Below, one piece after another: positions 1 through 14,146 of a DNA stretch of 64,000 nucleotides. The notes under the pieces are model-generated. The model saw only the letters and a list, made by a program, of their open reading frames with translations, did not search any database and was not told the DNA's origin. The position numbers and the translations under genes are program-made. Every line of letters begins with the position of its first letter. Position 1 is the first letter of the stretch. Source of the DNA: Aphelocoma coerulescens (lineage: Eukaryota > Chordata > Aves > Passeriformes > Corvidae); NCBI RefSeq assembly GCF_041296385.1, contig NC_091016.1, positions 20,993,497 through 21,057,496 on the forward strand. Reading direction: 5' to 3'.

Positions 1-1012
1 ACAAAAAACCCCATCCTAAATACTAATAATTAGTCCATGGAATGGCTTATGCATTCCTTACTAGTGAAACACATCCTCCTGCTGCACTCCACCCCCAAAA
101 ATGAAGAATTTTCTACTTTTAAACCGATAAATCAGAACAGTCATTTATGCCATAGGGATTCTGGTTTGCATATTTGCCTTCATGTACACCTTTAGATTTG
201 CTGCCTTTTACTTAATATAAACACACAGAGCAACTGTTAAGGGATAACATGCAGATGTGTAAGTTACCATTAATGGCTCAGTAGTCCTACTCAGTAAGAA
301 AGGCGTTGCGTATCTGAAAAACCTGTTGCCTTTAAAAATGAATAAAATTAGTAGCATAGTAATCCCCAGTGCATGGCATTTGCATAAAATTAAATATGGG
401 CCTGCTCAAGGCAGCTCTGTCATCATACTAGTGGTCCTGTCCAAGTAATCAGCATTGTCTGCATAAATAATATCCTGTAGTTTGCATTTAGGGTTAAGGC
501 ACCTCAGTTCGGTTGTTTGTACAATTGATAACTGTGACACTGTTTGGTTTATGTCTGCTGGAAGACTTCTGCTAAATTCATAAGCCTCAGATTGCTGTAA
601 TCTTGTAATCAAAAGAACACTGACAACCTTTTCCTCAGTAAATGTTTCACCCCATCACTTGGGGATAGATTTGGAAGTCACTTTAAACTGTGTAGCTTTT
701 GTCAAAGCCTTTTTTTTCCCCCCCTAAGCCAAAATTGCAATAAAAACAAATGAAAGCAAAGAACAAAACTACTACTTCATGACTCGATAACTACATTTTT
801 CCACTTCCAGTAATAACTTGAATTTGGGCTTTTAAACTCACTTAGGAAATGCCATCATCATAAACTGCACATTGCTCAGGACTCTTTTAACTACTCCTGT
901 AGCTACTAAAACACAGCAAAGGAGCTGACAGTGCATTAGAAGAGGAGCAAAACGAGGCAAACTCCAGGCATACCCCACCCTCTTAGTGCCAGGTGTTTGT
1001 GTGAGGCCTTAC
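1..1012 (-). other. NRXN1: NRXN1 intron downstream of the exon (towards splice site 4)
   Basis: On the minus strand this is the 5' part of the intron that follows the neurexin exon. It begins with a consensus donor: the exon ends CAG and the intron opens GTAAGG, read on the reverse strand across 1012-1007. In neurexins the next cassette is the optional splice-site-4 exon, but it is not in these 1,012 bases. The stretch is AT-rich, with no other coding segment or recognisable repeat. Confidence 0.85.
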
Positions 1013-1184
1013 CTGCTGGGTAACGCTCGATGACGGGCCAGTTGTCCACCTGTAGGGTGGCATTGCCACCACTCCTTGTGAAGCGAACCACGTGGTACTT
1101 CCCATCGTTAATGATGGCGTTCATCTCTTCGATGGCGATGTCATCCGTCCCAACATTAAATTTAACTCCAATTTTTCCCTGGTG
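1013..1184 (-). CDS. NRXN1: Neurexin-1 exon, part of the LNS6 domain just before splice site 4 (partial gene)
   Basis: This internal exon of 172 bp (57 codons plus one base) begins [15 protein letters not shown] and ends VIERYPAG, the last glycine codon being split across the donor. Neurexin-1 is a presynaptic single-pass adhesion receptor that binds neuroligins, LRRTMs and cerebellins. This segment is beta-sandwich sequence of the sixth LNS domain, shared by alpha and beta isoforms, and its 3' boundary is splice site 4, which controls partner choice. The ends rest on an acceptor ATGCAG before CACCAG and a donor CAG/GTAAGG. NRXN1 is preferred over NRXN3 because the end reads IERYPAG rather than NEHYPTG, and over NRXN2 by [13 protein letters not shown]; this is from memory of the family. 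An N-glycosylation-type sequon (NAT) is present. An ATG overlapping the acceptor is not a start codon. The exon is intact, with no frameshift. Confidence 0.95.
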
Positions 1185-1250
1185 CTGCATATTTTAAAAA
1201 AAAAAAAAAAAAAAAAGAAAGAGGAAGAAGAAGAAAGATCTAATTAAGAG
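1185..1250 (-). promoter_or_regulatory. NRXN1: NRXN1 splice acceptor, polypyrimidine tract and likely branch point
   Basis: Read on the minus strand, the acceptor ATGCAG (1190-1185) is preceded by AAAAT-type bases, then an uninterrupted run of 21 T (1216-1196), then a CT-rich stretch of CTTCTTCTTCCTC type. A CTTAAT motif at 1248-1243 is a plausible branch point about 60 nt from the acceptor. The acceptor and tract are seen directly; the branch point is inferred. The T run is long enough to be length-variable. Confidence 0.8.
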
Positions 1251-4200
1251 TTGTTTTGGAAGAAATTGAGACAGTGTGTCATACAGGGGAAGATTTCTAA
1301 CAACATCTTCCCTCCTCAGATGTAACTTCTGAAGGCTTGTGTGCAGCCGTGACAAACCTTCTGACAGCTTAGGAAGTCTGGGATGCCTTTTTGATGGATA
1401 ATTGATATTCCAAATGAGTTATTTCACCAAATTGAGCTCTCTCCTTTTCCAAGAGATTCAGATCAAGATGAGGAGGGGGGAAAATGGAGGAAAGCTCAAG
1501 GTTTCTGTCTTTGTCCTCTCCCTCACCTCCATGAGGATTAAACAAAAATTTTCCTTTTAGACTTTCAAAACAGAAAGCCTTGCAGTGTCACTTGGAAGAG
1601 ATACAAGAATTTTCTGGCCATAAAAGCCAAGTGCCAGCCCTTTTCTTTTTTTCAAACCTCATTCATACTTAGAGTCTTCACAAATTATTATAAAGAAGGA
1701 GATTTTTTTTTTTTTTCTCTTGGAGAGATTTTTGGCATCACATTGTAGTGATTCTGAATCAAGATCACACTGGCTGATTAAGAAAGAGTTCCCTGTTCAG
1801 AGCCAGAGAGAAGGGAAAGGCATTGGCTGACACAGGGATGGTGGTAATGTTCCCACTAAGGACAGAGACTCATTCTTTTGCTGGGATTTGCCTATAAACT
1901 CTTGTGTCTGAGTGCTCTCAGGGCTAAGGGGACTTCCCATGTACATCCATACCTGGGACCAAAGCAAAGATTTTTCCAAATTATTGTCATATTGGCATGT
2001 TTTCATTTTTATTGACTTTTAATTATTAAAATATTCACTCTAATAAGACACTTGCCTTTTAATAACATCCTTTAATGTCTATTAAAGTTAACTTAAGGGC
2101 TTTGTAATATTTTTTTTTTCCTATAAAATCAATTCTACTCTTCAATAAAGGTATTTATTACATTGAGGAGAAAAAAAGAAAAGCACTGCATAGTATGAGA
2201 TTAGGCACTTGTGCATAATAAGTGGTAATTCTACATGAAATTTCATGTTCTTGGTACTGGTAAATCCTTCATTTAAAGTTAAAAATCTTCATGAAGTTTT
2301 TACATGACCAGATCAAACACAATGAAATATTTTACTTTGTACATCTTGGCTATTCACATCAAATTTTCCAGAACCAGTTTCACCTCTCCAGCAGAGCTGT
2401 TATGTCTGCTCCCTCTTTGTCTTACTACCCTAGCACCGCTTCCTGCAGTAAGTGTATTCTGCAGCTCCTTGTCTCTGGAAGTCCCCCAGCCAAAAAACTC
2501 GGGAGTTCTTCAACTTCATTTTATTCTCTTTTTAAACACCTGACTTTGTTTTCCAACAGAGCTTGCAGTTACACAGCTGAGCACTGGCTGAACACCTTTG
2601 CAGTTCCTCAACATTTTGGCACGACACTATCACCTCCTCAGCTATGACCTTTTTTGAAACAATAAAAGGGCCACTCCCTGATGAGATTTGCAGAATGACT
2701 CTGAAAAATATTTTTTGCTTGCTCAGTTGATTGAACAATGTTCCAAACATTCCTCTTTTTTTCTTTGTGGATTGTTCTAACATTTCTCCATTGGCTGGTG
2801 CTACTTTTCTGTGTCTATAAAAGTGTAACTTAAGAGTGTCACTATAAGGCATCCACTTTATACAATTATGCCCATCTTCTTTTGTCTCTGGTGTGAGTTG
2901 CATAGCAATTTCCCAGTTATCTTGGAAAGGTAACTGTAGCTCTTCTTAATTTTAGCTGTTTCAACTAGACTCAGAATAAATTTCACCCATTTTTTTCCCA
3001 TGGATGCAGTAGCTTATTTGTTTCACCTCTTTCATTCATATGCTTACTCTCTTTACACAGAAATATATACAAAGAAACATAATATTGTCCTGACTTTAAA
3101 GTAATCTCCTCTTTTAGTAGTTTTTGAAATGCAGAAAACCAGCATGTAATGATAATGGCATATGCAACTTTTCTTAGTACTTTCAAGAAATCAAAGGCTT
3201 TGAGGATTAAAAAAAGCTGACTAATTTTACAGTGACTCATAATTATACTATTCATAACCTACACTTTAAATACTGGCTCTCTTATTTGCTATATATATGC
3301 CTATACATATATTTTAGATTTTCTAAAAAATGATAAAGAAAACAAAACCGCTTTACAGTGAATAGAACTGTTGCAGGTAAAAAGAAGTGGCATGCAAGGT
3401 ACATATGTCAGCAGTTTTTCCAAAGTTACAGCATGTGGGGCTGCAGCCAAGTTGCCATTTGCAAATGGCCAGGTATTGGCAAGTGAAATGAATGCTTTGC
3501 AGACTTGAAAGCAGACTTTCAGCCTTCCTTTACAGATATATACCTTCTAGTGAAAAAAAACCCCAAGTTTCCCTGACTTCCCCACCTTTGTATAGAAATA
3601 CTGTGCACAGACACCAAACATGCAGACGCAATAGCAAATATCACCCTAAAAGCTGGTAACATATTACAGTGGTTCTTTTGTCTTTATTTGTAATATATTT
3701 ATGTATCTGAAAGCACAAAAAACTCCATTTTAAAGGGTACACTTCATTTTTTCCACACTTCTCCAGCACCTGTAGGCATTGCTGTAACCACTCACTCCCC
3801 CAAATAAAAAAAAGAAAGCAAACCTGTGTTTCACATTGAAGACTTCCTGATTATTATATCCGTACTTAAGTTTGACTGCTGGACATCACATCAAACATTA
3901 TGTGAATTACAACCCCACTGTGCACAGCCCTTTAGAACCACAAAACAAAACATGATGCTGCAATAAGCACCTTTCTGTGTAGATAGGGGGTTTTCTGAGA
4001 CCTTGCATTATCATGCAGGACTCGCTGCACGCCTCCTGCGCTGCAAGATAACATTATTTTTCATTTGTCTTTGGTTAAGACCACGTGCACACAGACTTAT
4101 TGTGGATCAGCTGACATACAGTAACTTGTTGAGATAACTTGATCTCAGCCTTCAACCATGTTATGATTAATCTAGTGGGTCTGTAACCTTTTAGAAAGAG

Positions 4201-4546
4201 CTGGTTTTTATATTTCCTCTTTTTGGAGCAATATGGTAGTGCAGAAAGGAAAGATACTGATAAAATTGAAGCCTACTAAATTACTATTTTCACTTTGCCA
4301 GCCTCAGTTGCATAGTAAAGTGGTAGAAATTTTCCTTTATCACTTGTTCATTCAAAATAATCTTAGAAGTCATTCTTCCTTTCAGAAACAGCCTCAGACA
4401 AATGCTGAATGAGAGGTTCCCTCTTCAGCAGCCAGCTGATGGGCACTGTAGAAATGCCTGTGCATCACTAAATACTGCAGTAAGTCAGCACTTCTGTTGA
4501 ATGGTGCTATCCCTGACAACGACCCAAAAGAGTGCAGGCTCATATT

Positions 4547-4588
4547 CCCACAAGCAAAGATTTTTTTTTTTTGCCCACAAGCAAAGAT
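4547..4588. repeat. 15-bp direct repeat flanking a poly-T run
   Basis: CCCACAAGCAAAGAT occurs at 4547-4561 and again at 4574-4588, separated by T(11)G (the first copy's last T belongs to the T run). The layout looks like a target-site duplication around a bare homopolymer, but a slippage duplication would look the same. Confidence 0.7.
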
Positions 4589-7500
4589 GATCATTTCAGA
4601 GCTCCCCTGGTAAAGATCAGCTCTGTACACAGAGTCCATAGAAGTCCAATGCACTCTTTATGGCCTCTGTTTTCTTTTTCTCAATCTCACCCAGTTGTGA
4701 GAGAACATAGTAACGAAATCAATTCCTTTTCCTACCGTGCCTTTATCTATCCAAACTGCTAAGGCCACAAAAACAGAGCAGCGTTGTGCAGGAGGAGGGA
4801 GAATTTCCAAGAAAGGCTGAAAGAGAGGATGCACCTTCAGGAGAGGAGGGATGCATTTCAAGAAGTGGCATAAACATTGTGTTTATGGAGATTATTTTGA
4901 ACCTCAGGTCTGAAGGTAGTAGGAATAATGCTAAATGCCCCACGTCAGCACCACTGCTCCCTGGGACAAGGCAGCACAGGGACCTTGGCTTCATGTCCAG
5001 ATGCTCCCTGACATTCTGAGCCCCAATCAGCAAGTCTCTAGAAACGCCAAACTTTTGGTTTGGAGGTGCTTTGGCCACCAAGCTGTCCTGTTTCTGAGGC
5101 CAGGGGAGCTTTTATTTCTACATTAACTACACAGGCAGATAAGTTAATTTGTTGTTGGCCAAAGTGCCCCTGTACATTACTGCAACACACAATGCAGGCT
5201 TTGTTTATAGCTTAAATTCTGCTGTCCAAGCTCACAGGCTAAGGACAAACATGTCAATGGCTTCAAAACAGTTGGATAAAACCATGAGATAGCTCCAATT
5301 CTATGCTCCTAATGTGCTGTGAAACACTGGGAGCTTTGATTGCTCAGATAGTATAGGATGTGTATGTGTGCACATGTACATACCAATCACTTCAAAATGT
5401 TTTGTCTTCAAAAGCTCTGGCAGCTACTGCTGTAATCTAGCAACTCCAGGGGAGTATTTTCAAGCCTGTTTTAAGAATTGTGTACTCTAAATACTTAACA
5501 GACTTCTGATGAGGCACCAGGAATGCTGATGAACTCGAGAACCAAGCAAGAAAGGTGGAATGCAAATCAAGCCAGCAGCTGACATTGCAATTTGTTCCCT
5601 GCTGGACTCTAGTTCAGGGCTACCAATCTGCCAAAATGCAGTAAAACCAATGCTAGTATTATATATATGTAATTGATATTTCCTATAACATCAGCAATGC
5701 TTCACTGCTCTCTGTAGCAATAACTCTGGAATTAGTCAAACATGAGTGCGTGCAAATTTGGCACAACAGTAGTTTTAGAACAGACTGCAGACAACCTAAG
5801 CTCGTAATGCTTACAACCTTTAACCACTTCCAAGGAAAAGTAATAACACTGTGACTCCCACAGGTGAACAAATAGAGAAGAAAAAATTCAAGCGTGCCAG
5901 CTTGCATTTTATATCATCAGCCCCTGAGGCACCACTTCGTGGTGAATGTGGTAACAAAGTCTTACAACTAAGTGAAGGTTTACTTTGATTTTATGGAAGT
6001 GTAAGTTTCTTGAGTTTTATTGAGAGTGAGATCATTTTCACTCAAATGTAATCAGAGGTTAATATTCCGTACGATAGAAATCTATGGAAGGTAATTAAAA
6101 CAATCTCTGGGTTTCTCAATTCTGTAAGGAAATGCATATTTTAAAATAGTACTGCTTGCTTCAGAAAGTGAGGGGAGGGATATACAACAGACAGAAGATA
6201 CACTTGAACTCCAAGACCAATGGAGTAACTACATATATTTTAGTCCAATAATCCATCATTATTTCTTATTACCATCTAGTATCTTCCAGAGGAAATGCTT
6301 CCTGGAAAATACACAGAAAATATAAACCATCTGTGAAGAATTCTTTGAATGAATACATCTCTTATATGCCAGTGAAAGGACTTAACTTTCTAAATACTGA
6401 GTTTTAAATTCATTCTCTTGGGTTTTACGCCATTAACCTAACACTATTTCTTTTCTTCTTGTTGTTGTTATTGGTTTTCTCTATCAGAAGTGACAAAATA
6501 TCCAACCTATCTTTACCAACAATAACCATTTTTTTCCCTTTTTAGTCAACTGCAAGTCAAGACACCATAGAAACAGGCATTCTCCTGTCATACCTCATCT
6601 TGAGTACTTACAGTGAGTTTTTGTGCCCTTTCATGAATTCAGAAAGGTAACCATTTGCAGGGATGGATTAGAGGCTTTCAGTGTATCAGTGCTTGACATA
6701 CTGCAGAAAATGCAGGACGGGCTTGAAACCTCTATCAAAGTGCTGGCAAGCAAAGTTACTACTTAGAGGTTGGCACTTTAAGCAAGGAAGCAAAGATTTC
6801 TGCTGATGCCTGATAGGATGCATCCACCTGGTACTCAGTCTTCTGGCACCTGACAAGTGGGAAACTGTTTGGTTTCTCTTTCTTTTCCCAAAAGCTGGTA
6901 ATGTGTAGCCAGAGTGGAAAAGCGAAGAAAACAAAACAAACTAACCAAACTTTCCCTGTTTCTGGTTTCCTGGTGAGGACACTAAGCTATTCCCAGTGTT
7001 CTTTCTTGCAAGTTCTCACCATTTATTTGCACCATTTATTTTCCCAATATTTGTTTCTTAAGTTCACATCTTTGTAGACCTTTGGTTATGAGAAAAAAAA
7101 ACCAAACAAACAAAACCAAAATACTTTCATCTTAATCCAAGCTACAAGTTCTGATAATTGTACTGAAAAGCTGAAAACCCAAAGCTGTGCAAGACACTGT
7201 GTTGGTAGACCAAGAGAAAGAACTGGAAATCATGTTAAATCATCACTGGGCTTGAGTGGAGGCTGGAATCCAAATGTGGCCCTTGGATTCCTGTGAGAAG
7301 AGCAGTCAGATCTACGATACCCATTTACACACACCAGTTGGAAATGCAATCCTGGCAGCAAAATGCTGCCTAACACTGTGCTATGCCACTATTCAGATTA
7401 TTGATAGAGGAAAAATGTCTGCAGAGCCAGAAATGTTACCAGTATTTCCTGCAGCACCTGTGCATGCTCACCTAAGCACAAACACACCTTTTTCATCTAC

Positions 7501-10500
7501 GCCAAGATCCTTCCAGAGACAGTACAAAGCACTTAAAAGACAGATCAATAATCATAAATATACAGCAACAAACCTTTTTTTTCCTCCCCTACTTTTGGGA
7601 TCCTCAATTGGCTGTGTCATGAATTTGCGTCATATTTCACTCTCCCATTTTACTCAAAATTTCTCTAAGACCCTTTAATAAACCTCTACGTGACCCCAAT
7701 TTCATGCCATTAAGTTATCTAGGTTTTCTAAATCGATATGGAAATAATAAAAATTCATTGTTCACCAGATGTCCCTGGTTGACATACAAGAAATAGCACT
7801 GTCACTGTAACAACATTATGTATACAAATACATACAGATGTTACCAGAGCTACTGCACTCTTAAACATTGGTCAATAAAAATTAAGCATCTTCTAGCCTT
7901 AAACTAATGACCCTTAAAAGAAATAAGGGTGAAAAGAAGAAAGGGTGAAGGAAAGAAATAAGTATGGGCTCAGCATCCTACTAATTTACAGCTGAGGTGC
8001 ACCTGGAAAAAGAGACATCTAAGTGGCTCACTAAGTGGAAGGAGCAACATGTGACAGAACAATCTTTTATGTCCCAAAACGCCATCTATGTGACTCACAG
8101 AACGAAATTCCTGGAAAGAAGTTATCGTGAGAGCAATCATTCACTGACCCAGCATCTCAGGGCAGGAAGCAACTACTCTTTACTGCTATGAAATAATGAC
8201 TTGTATTACTTTTCTGCTTTAAAATAATTGTCCTCACAGTCTGCTTTAAAGTGTTACAGCAATTCGATTTATACATGAAGCTCAGCAAGCAGAAAATATA
8301 GAAATACTTACAGAACTACAATTCTGACACTTCAACTCTCAGTCTGCAGTCTTCCTGCTTAGTTTCAAATGTTTTAATTCTCACTGCTATATATTATAGG
8401 TGTATTAGTTCAGGTTACCCTGATGATGAATTCCTGAGACAGTGTAATTAGCTGAACAACCAGCCCCCAAAATGCAAAAGTTATGAAAGACATATGGTAC
8501 AGAGCCCACAGCAGCAGCATACTGCATCTTATTATCCACTCAGCATCATTACTGCAGTACACAAAATTAGGTTTTTCTGAGAAAACCTGCAGTAAAGAAA
8601 AATTTAAGTAGCCAGCCCTTAATGTGCTATTTCTTTCAAAATAGAATGTTTCACAGAAATAGCTTGACCTCACCAGTGCCTCACTCAGGGGTTTCAGGCA
8701 TGGTAAGATGCTATGGATGGTTTGAAGAGATGGTGTTCACCAAACAGAGAAAGAAACAAAGTCTTAACTACTGGCCAAGGTAGCTCACAGGGCTTGGCTT
8801 TGCTCTGCACACCTATTCTCCATGAGGGCAGACATCTTGAGTACCTTAAACACAGGATGTCCAGCCTGAGGAATTCTGTACTCACTGGCAACTCCAGCTA
8901 CTCACAGATGGAAAGCAGTGTTCCTCCCCACATGTATATCAACGTGGGTTTCTGAAAGGGCACAGTGAGATTTGAAAATTAGGCTTGCTTTCCAGTTTTT
9001 CATAGTGTGTTTTATACAGAGATTATAAAAAACAGCATTCCAGTCATCCAAAGGTGTAAAACAAAGGAGTAGCACCTTGGTATCAGTACAATCTAATCCA
9101 CACTGGAAGTTGTCCTGGTTTAAGGGCATTGATTTCTGTGTTTAGAAAGGTTTCACAGAACTCTTCTGATAATTTGCCTGAAACAAATCCAAAGTCAGAG
9201 TGAGCAGGAAGTATAACTGGGACCAGAAGTGAAGAATCAGCAAATTCTCAATCAGGTTTTCATGCTAAATGATTAATAACCATATGAAAAACACACATGC
9301 TCATGAAAACACCAGTAATTATTTTTTGAGAATCTGGGTCAAAGGACTTTTCATATTAAAAGCCTGTAAGGAATTATTAAAAACCAAAAATGGCATTAGA
9401 CATCCAACTCCTATTGAGCTTTAATGAAAAATGAACACCTACCTGCCATTCACACCTTTGCTAAGCTCCCCTTTAATATTAACCAGGGTTTTGAATATTT
9501 CCAGATGCCTACCAAAAACACTGGGAAAAAGCACTTTTTAAAGACTCCTTAAACGCACATTTTGTATTCCTTTGTTGTTCTGATTGCCTGTATGCTAATG
9601 TATTTCTAGAATACTTTCCTAAATATTGTTCTCTTGTTTTGGGGTCACCAGCTGGAAATAACCTGTTCCTAATTCATCTTGGCTGCTAAGTACTTATTAG
9701 TGACAAGAGTTTACATGAAAGAAGACTGAAAAGAGAGGAAAAAATCCAGTCCACAAAGTGATTTAAAAGCTGGGCATCTGAATAGTGGAGTTAGATGAAT
9801 ATTTTTTGCCTCCTGTAAAATGAAGAAAGCATGATATTCTCACTTCAGAAAATTGTCTATCTGAAGCAATTTATAACTGAAAAGTAGTTCAGCAGAAGTA
9901 AAACAAAAAAAAAAGAAAACACACCAAAAATATCGACTACTGGTCTGTGAGACAAACATAGAACTGAAGTGAAAAGCTCTCTCACAATGACATGTAACTA
10001 CGCTGTTACACACCAGCACAGCTACAACATGCCACAGGTTGGACTTGGGCTCCCTGCAAGAAAGGTAAATCCTGGTTGTTGTCCCATTTTCTGAGCAGTC
10101 CTATCACTTCTGTTGCCAGCTTTTTTCCTTTTATCCTCAAGTGTGGAGCCATTCTATTGCAAGCTTTCATGCCATGTATATTTTCCTCCACGGTAGTAGT
10201 TTCCTTTATCTTACCTTTCTTCCTCTTGAAGATCTTTCAGAATCAAAACCAATTTGACAATTTACTGGTATGCTGTGCTGTGCAGAGTAGCCTATTATCA
10301 ATGCCACAACAGAGGATCTCACTTCTTTTGATCACTTAATGCTACAGAGCATGTAAAAACCCTTACACCGAATACATGTAGCACATGAAGTGATCAAACA
10401 GTGTTTGTTGACTGGACTGTAAAATCCCTCAGATAGCTGGAAGGGGAAAGCAAAATCTGATAGCTACCTCTACGTTCTCTGCTCCTGCTGCTAACAACCC

Positions 10501-13300
10501 CCAAGGTTTGAAAGACATTGTTTTGGCATCTTAATAAAGCAAAACAAAACAAAACACCACCCTGTGGAAGAGTAGTGCTACAAATGAAAGGGCTCTGTAC
10601 AAGAAATCATTAGTGTTTGTGAACAGCCTCTACAAGGTAGAACTCTCTGGGGGGAAGCATTGCAAAACAGCATGAGCACCTTTGACAATGTGCTCCTCAA
10701 TAATCAAGAAGTTCCTTAATTTTATTTAACAAGAAATCTGCCAGATAACTGAAGAGGCTGACCTCAAGAAAATCAGAAAAGCTCAAAACTGAATTTAACC
10801 CACTCCAAGGGAGCTTTGCCTCTAACAGAGGTCAATACTGTCAGGCTCTGAATGCCTTCTGTGAAGCAGAGAACAGTCATGAATGCTGTTGTCCTTACTG
10901 GAATGGTCAGCATCAGGCTTGAACTATGTCCAAATATATTCGTGTTCACGAACACAAGGTTGTTTAAAAAAATCCCTAACAATGTCTAAATACTTGCTTT
11001 ACAACAAGTAAAACAACAGCCATTGACAGCCAAATTGCAATATGCATCATTATCTTTAAAATGCACGTGGGAAGGGAACAGCATCATCCTTTTAGTTACA
11101 AACTCTTCACTTACAACAGACTTTTATTACGATTGGAAAGCACCATTTTTGGAAATGGGGCATGTTAGGCAGCCAGCAATCAATGGTTTAGGGCAGCATT
11201 CTAGCCTCACTGGTGGTGTGCTCCTGACTTCTGCCCTTATTTCATCTACTTTCTTCTCCTTTTGTTTTTTATTATACTTGGCAGATATTTGCCTTGGAAA
11301 GTTAAAAGTCAGAAGGAACTCCACAGAAGTCAAGGCTGCTTTAGAAATAGTAACATGCTAAAAACAGAACATTTCTCATTAGAGTTACTTGTCACTTTTT
11401 CAGAGCTTCTGCCTCATACTGCTATTCTCACACATTTCACTGTGGAAGAGATGTGATGGTAAAATATTTGAAAGACAGCTGATGCAAATTATGTGCTTTC
11501 CATTTTTATATATTTTTTTTTAATTCTGTCTTTACTAAGATCAAGGTTTTACTAGAAAGAGCTTAGTAGAAAGCAGATACATAACTGTTTTTCCTTTTCA
11601 TACTTCTACATCTTTAATGATAGTGAGGGACTATTTGAAAAAGAAAAACCTTATATTAATAATTTCACTGCTATTTGGTCGGATAAGCTTTTGCAACTAC
11701 ATCAAGGTGGCAGAGAAAAGAATGGGCATCTCTGAAAGGGAAGGGAGAAAAAAAACTATCAAAAACCTGCAGAGACCCATTGGAAATGGGACTTCCTAAA
11801 AACACAGCAGGGGAAAAAAAGTCTGCATCTTAAATAGCCTCATAGGGAAGCTTATGTTTGAAATAACTTGTGATCTGCACCAGATAACCCAATGTCTTGC
11901 TGACTTTGCTGGTGTCACAGAGGTGAGGTTTCCACATGGGTGAACAAACCACTCGAGCAATTTATTCAAAAACATTAGACTCAAATTGGCTTTCATACAG
12001 CACCAGGCAAGGTAGGTGTGTGTGCATGGCTGTGCACACATACTGCCTTTCTGACATTCTTCTGTGCTAAATGAGATAACTTAAAGGCTATAAAAAGAAA
12101 ACCCTATTTCTTTTCCTTCTCTTATTTTTTCCAAATTGTTCTTTGCCCACAAATAGTCTCATTAAGCAGCAACACCATCAGAGGACATCAGGCACACATT
12201 CTTTCACCCGAAGTGAAGCTCTAGCTTTTTGCCACTTCTGCTTTGTCGGTGCAATTGCTAACAGGTTTATTGGCTCTGCCAGTGCAATGGGCATTTGTGA
12301 TTGACAGATCTCCCCAGTAAACATTCTCCCATTTCCTCTTTCAGCTCAGGCAGAGCATTGTGCGAGTGCTGTGCCCACCCTGCTGTGAGGAAACTCCACA
12401 AACTCCAGCATAAGGAACACACCACAAGCAAGGAATCCACTGGAGCTGCTCTGCCACTAAGCTCTGCTTCTTATATTACAGGAGGGCTTACATTAATGCC
12501 TAGATAGCTTTAATTATTATTATTTTCTATGCTGCATCCCACACTCAAAGACTGAACTTGAAGCAGAAAGGTAAGTGCTGACAGTCAGCCATTTTTCCAC
12601 CTGCTCTCACCAATATAAACCCATCACGACCTGCAGATACCTCCCTGAGTGCTCATATCTCTCCATATTTGATGTATGCAGATATATATATAGGAGAGTG
12701 ATGAGGTGAAACAGCCCCTCCTCCTGCCCACTCTCCATGCAGAGGGGTAAGAACAAGAATTCCTGATTAATTACGTATCAAGGAGAATCACCTTAATTAG
12801 GGTCAAATTCTGTGGCAGACAGTTTAATTCATTCTTCAGTTTCTGTGTGTGAACATATTTCTTTCTACAGAACAATTGATTTACATCTCAATTCACACTC
12901 TTCAATTACATTTTTACTTTTTAAAGGAAAAAGAAATTAAAATGGTATCTTTTGAAATTAGTGTTATCTGTTAAGAGGAAGATCCTATTTAATTCATAAG
13001 GGAATAAAATTAATGTTTCCTGCTTTTTTACTCCTGTTATCCTGCTGAAGAAATTCTTGCAGAGATTTCACTACTGGTGGGATCAGTGCAGTTCTCAGCC
13101 TCTTAAGCTCCTGGCTGAAGTGCTGATCCCAGTGAAGGAGAAGGATGCGTTCCCAGACAGAGAAGTACTCAGACACACAGGAAATCTTGTGCTGTCACAG
13201 GTACCTGTTTATACCCATGTGTACCCCAAGGGAGGGTGGCTGGCTTCTGTTCCTTCTCATTACCCTCATAACAATTATTTCAAAAGATAATTTTCCTATT

Positions 13301-13319
13301 AAAAAAAAAAAAAAAAAAA
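13301..13319. repeat. Poly(A) homopolymer, 19 bases
   Basis: An uninterrupted A19 followed by GAAGAAATTCCCCC. I see no recognisable retroposed sequence upstream that would make this a retrotransposon tail, so I list it as a simple repeat. Confidence 0.8.
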
Positions 13320-14089
13320 GAAGAAATTCCCCCTCTGGCATATGGCTAAAATTATTTAATTTGGAAAGGTGTCATGGATTCACTGTTTCAAACTCTAAAA
13401 TTGCCACTGCTTACTGTATTTATCTTTATGTACTTATTAGTGTTGATACTGAATAAGGAAAGGTTTTAGCTTGACTCTTAGTAAATGAGCTGGATAAATA
13501 TAGGAAAAAATAGATGTGAAAAATTCTTTAGTCTTAGGAAGTAATGAAACTCAATATGAAGCCTCAGGATGTGATTCACAGGGAGATGGCCTATGATCCA
13601 CTAGAGAGGCTTGCTTTGAAAGCTTTAGATAAAAAAATAAATAAAAGAGGAAAAAATATATAACCAAATATTATGCTCTTAATACTTTCTTAGTTGTTTT
13701 TAATAAAGGAGCCTAAGACATGGAGGTAAATCTTCCATATACAGTGTCTAACTTCTTTGTCATTCCTGTATTTGTTGGACAATGGGTGTAAGGTTTACTG
13801 GATACAGAAGCAAACAAAAATGGGGAGCAGCACAGTAGGAGCAGCCTTTAGCCTTAGAGATGTAATTTATGATTTATAACTTCAGCATTTATTTCCTGAC
13901 AATTTATAATCTGATGATTATAAATCCACAGTATGAACTAGATTCCAGTTACTTGTGAAACATTTTTGCATCATATTTACAGCCATAAAAACAAACAGAA
14001 AAGCTGTTGTTGGGCAGCCCTCAACTCAGAGGGATTTAGACTTGCTTTAGGAAACATTCTACCCTTATTCCAAACCATGTAATTGCAGG

Positions 14090-14146
14090 CTGGGATACTT
14101 TCCACTTCAGTGAGTAGAATACTGGGATACTTTCTACTCCGGTAAG
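14090..14146. repeat. Imperfect tandem duplication, period 32 bp
   Basis: CTGGGATACTTTC begins at 14090 and again at 14122. The first copy continues CACTTCAGTGAG and the second TACTCCGGTAAG. Two diverged copies suggest an old local duplication with no evident function. Confidence 0.6.

Noticed and set aside
1185..1190. ATG read at the start of the neurexin exon as an initiation codon
   Set aside because: The ATG overlaps the splice acceptor (ATGCAG) and would be in the intron; the exon is internal to NRXN1.
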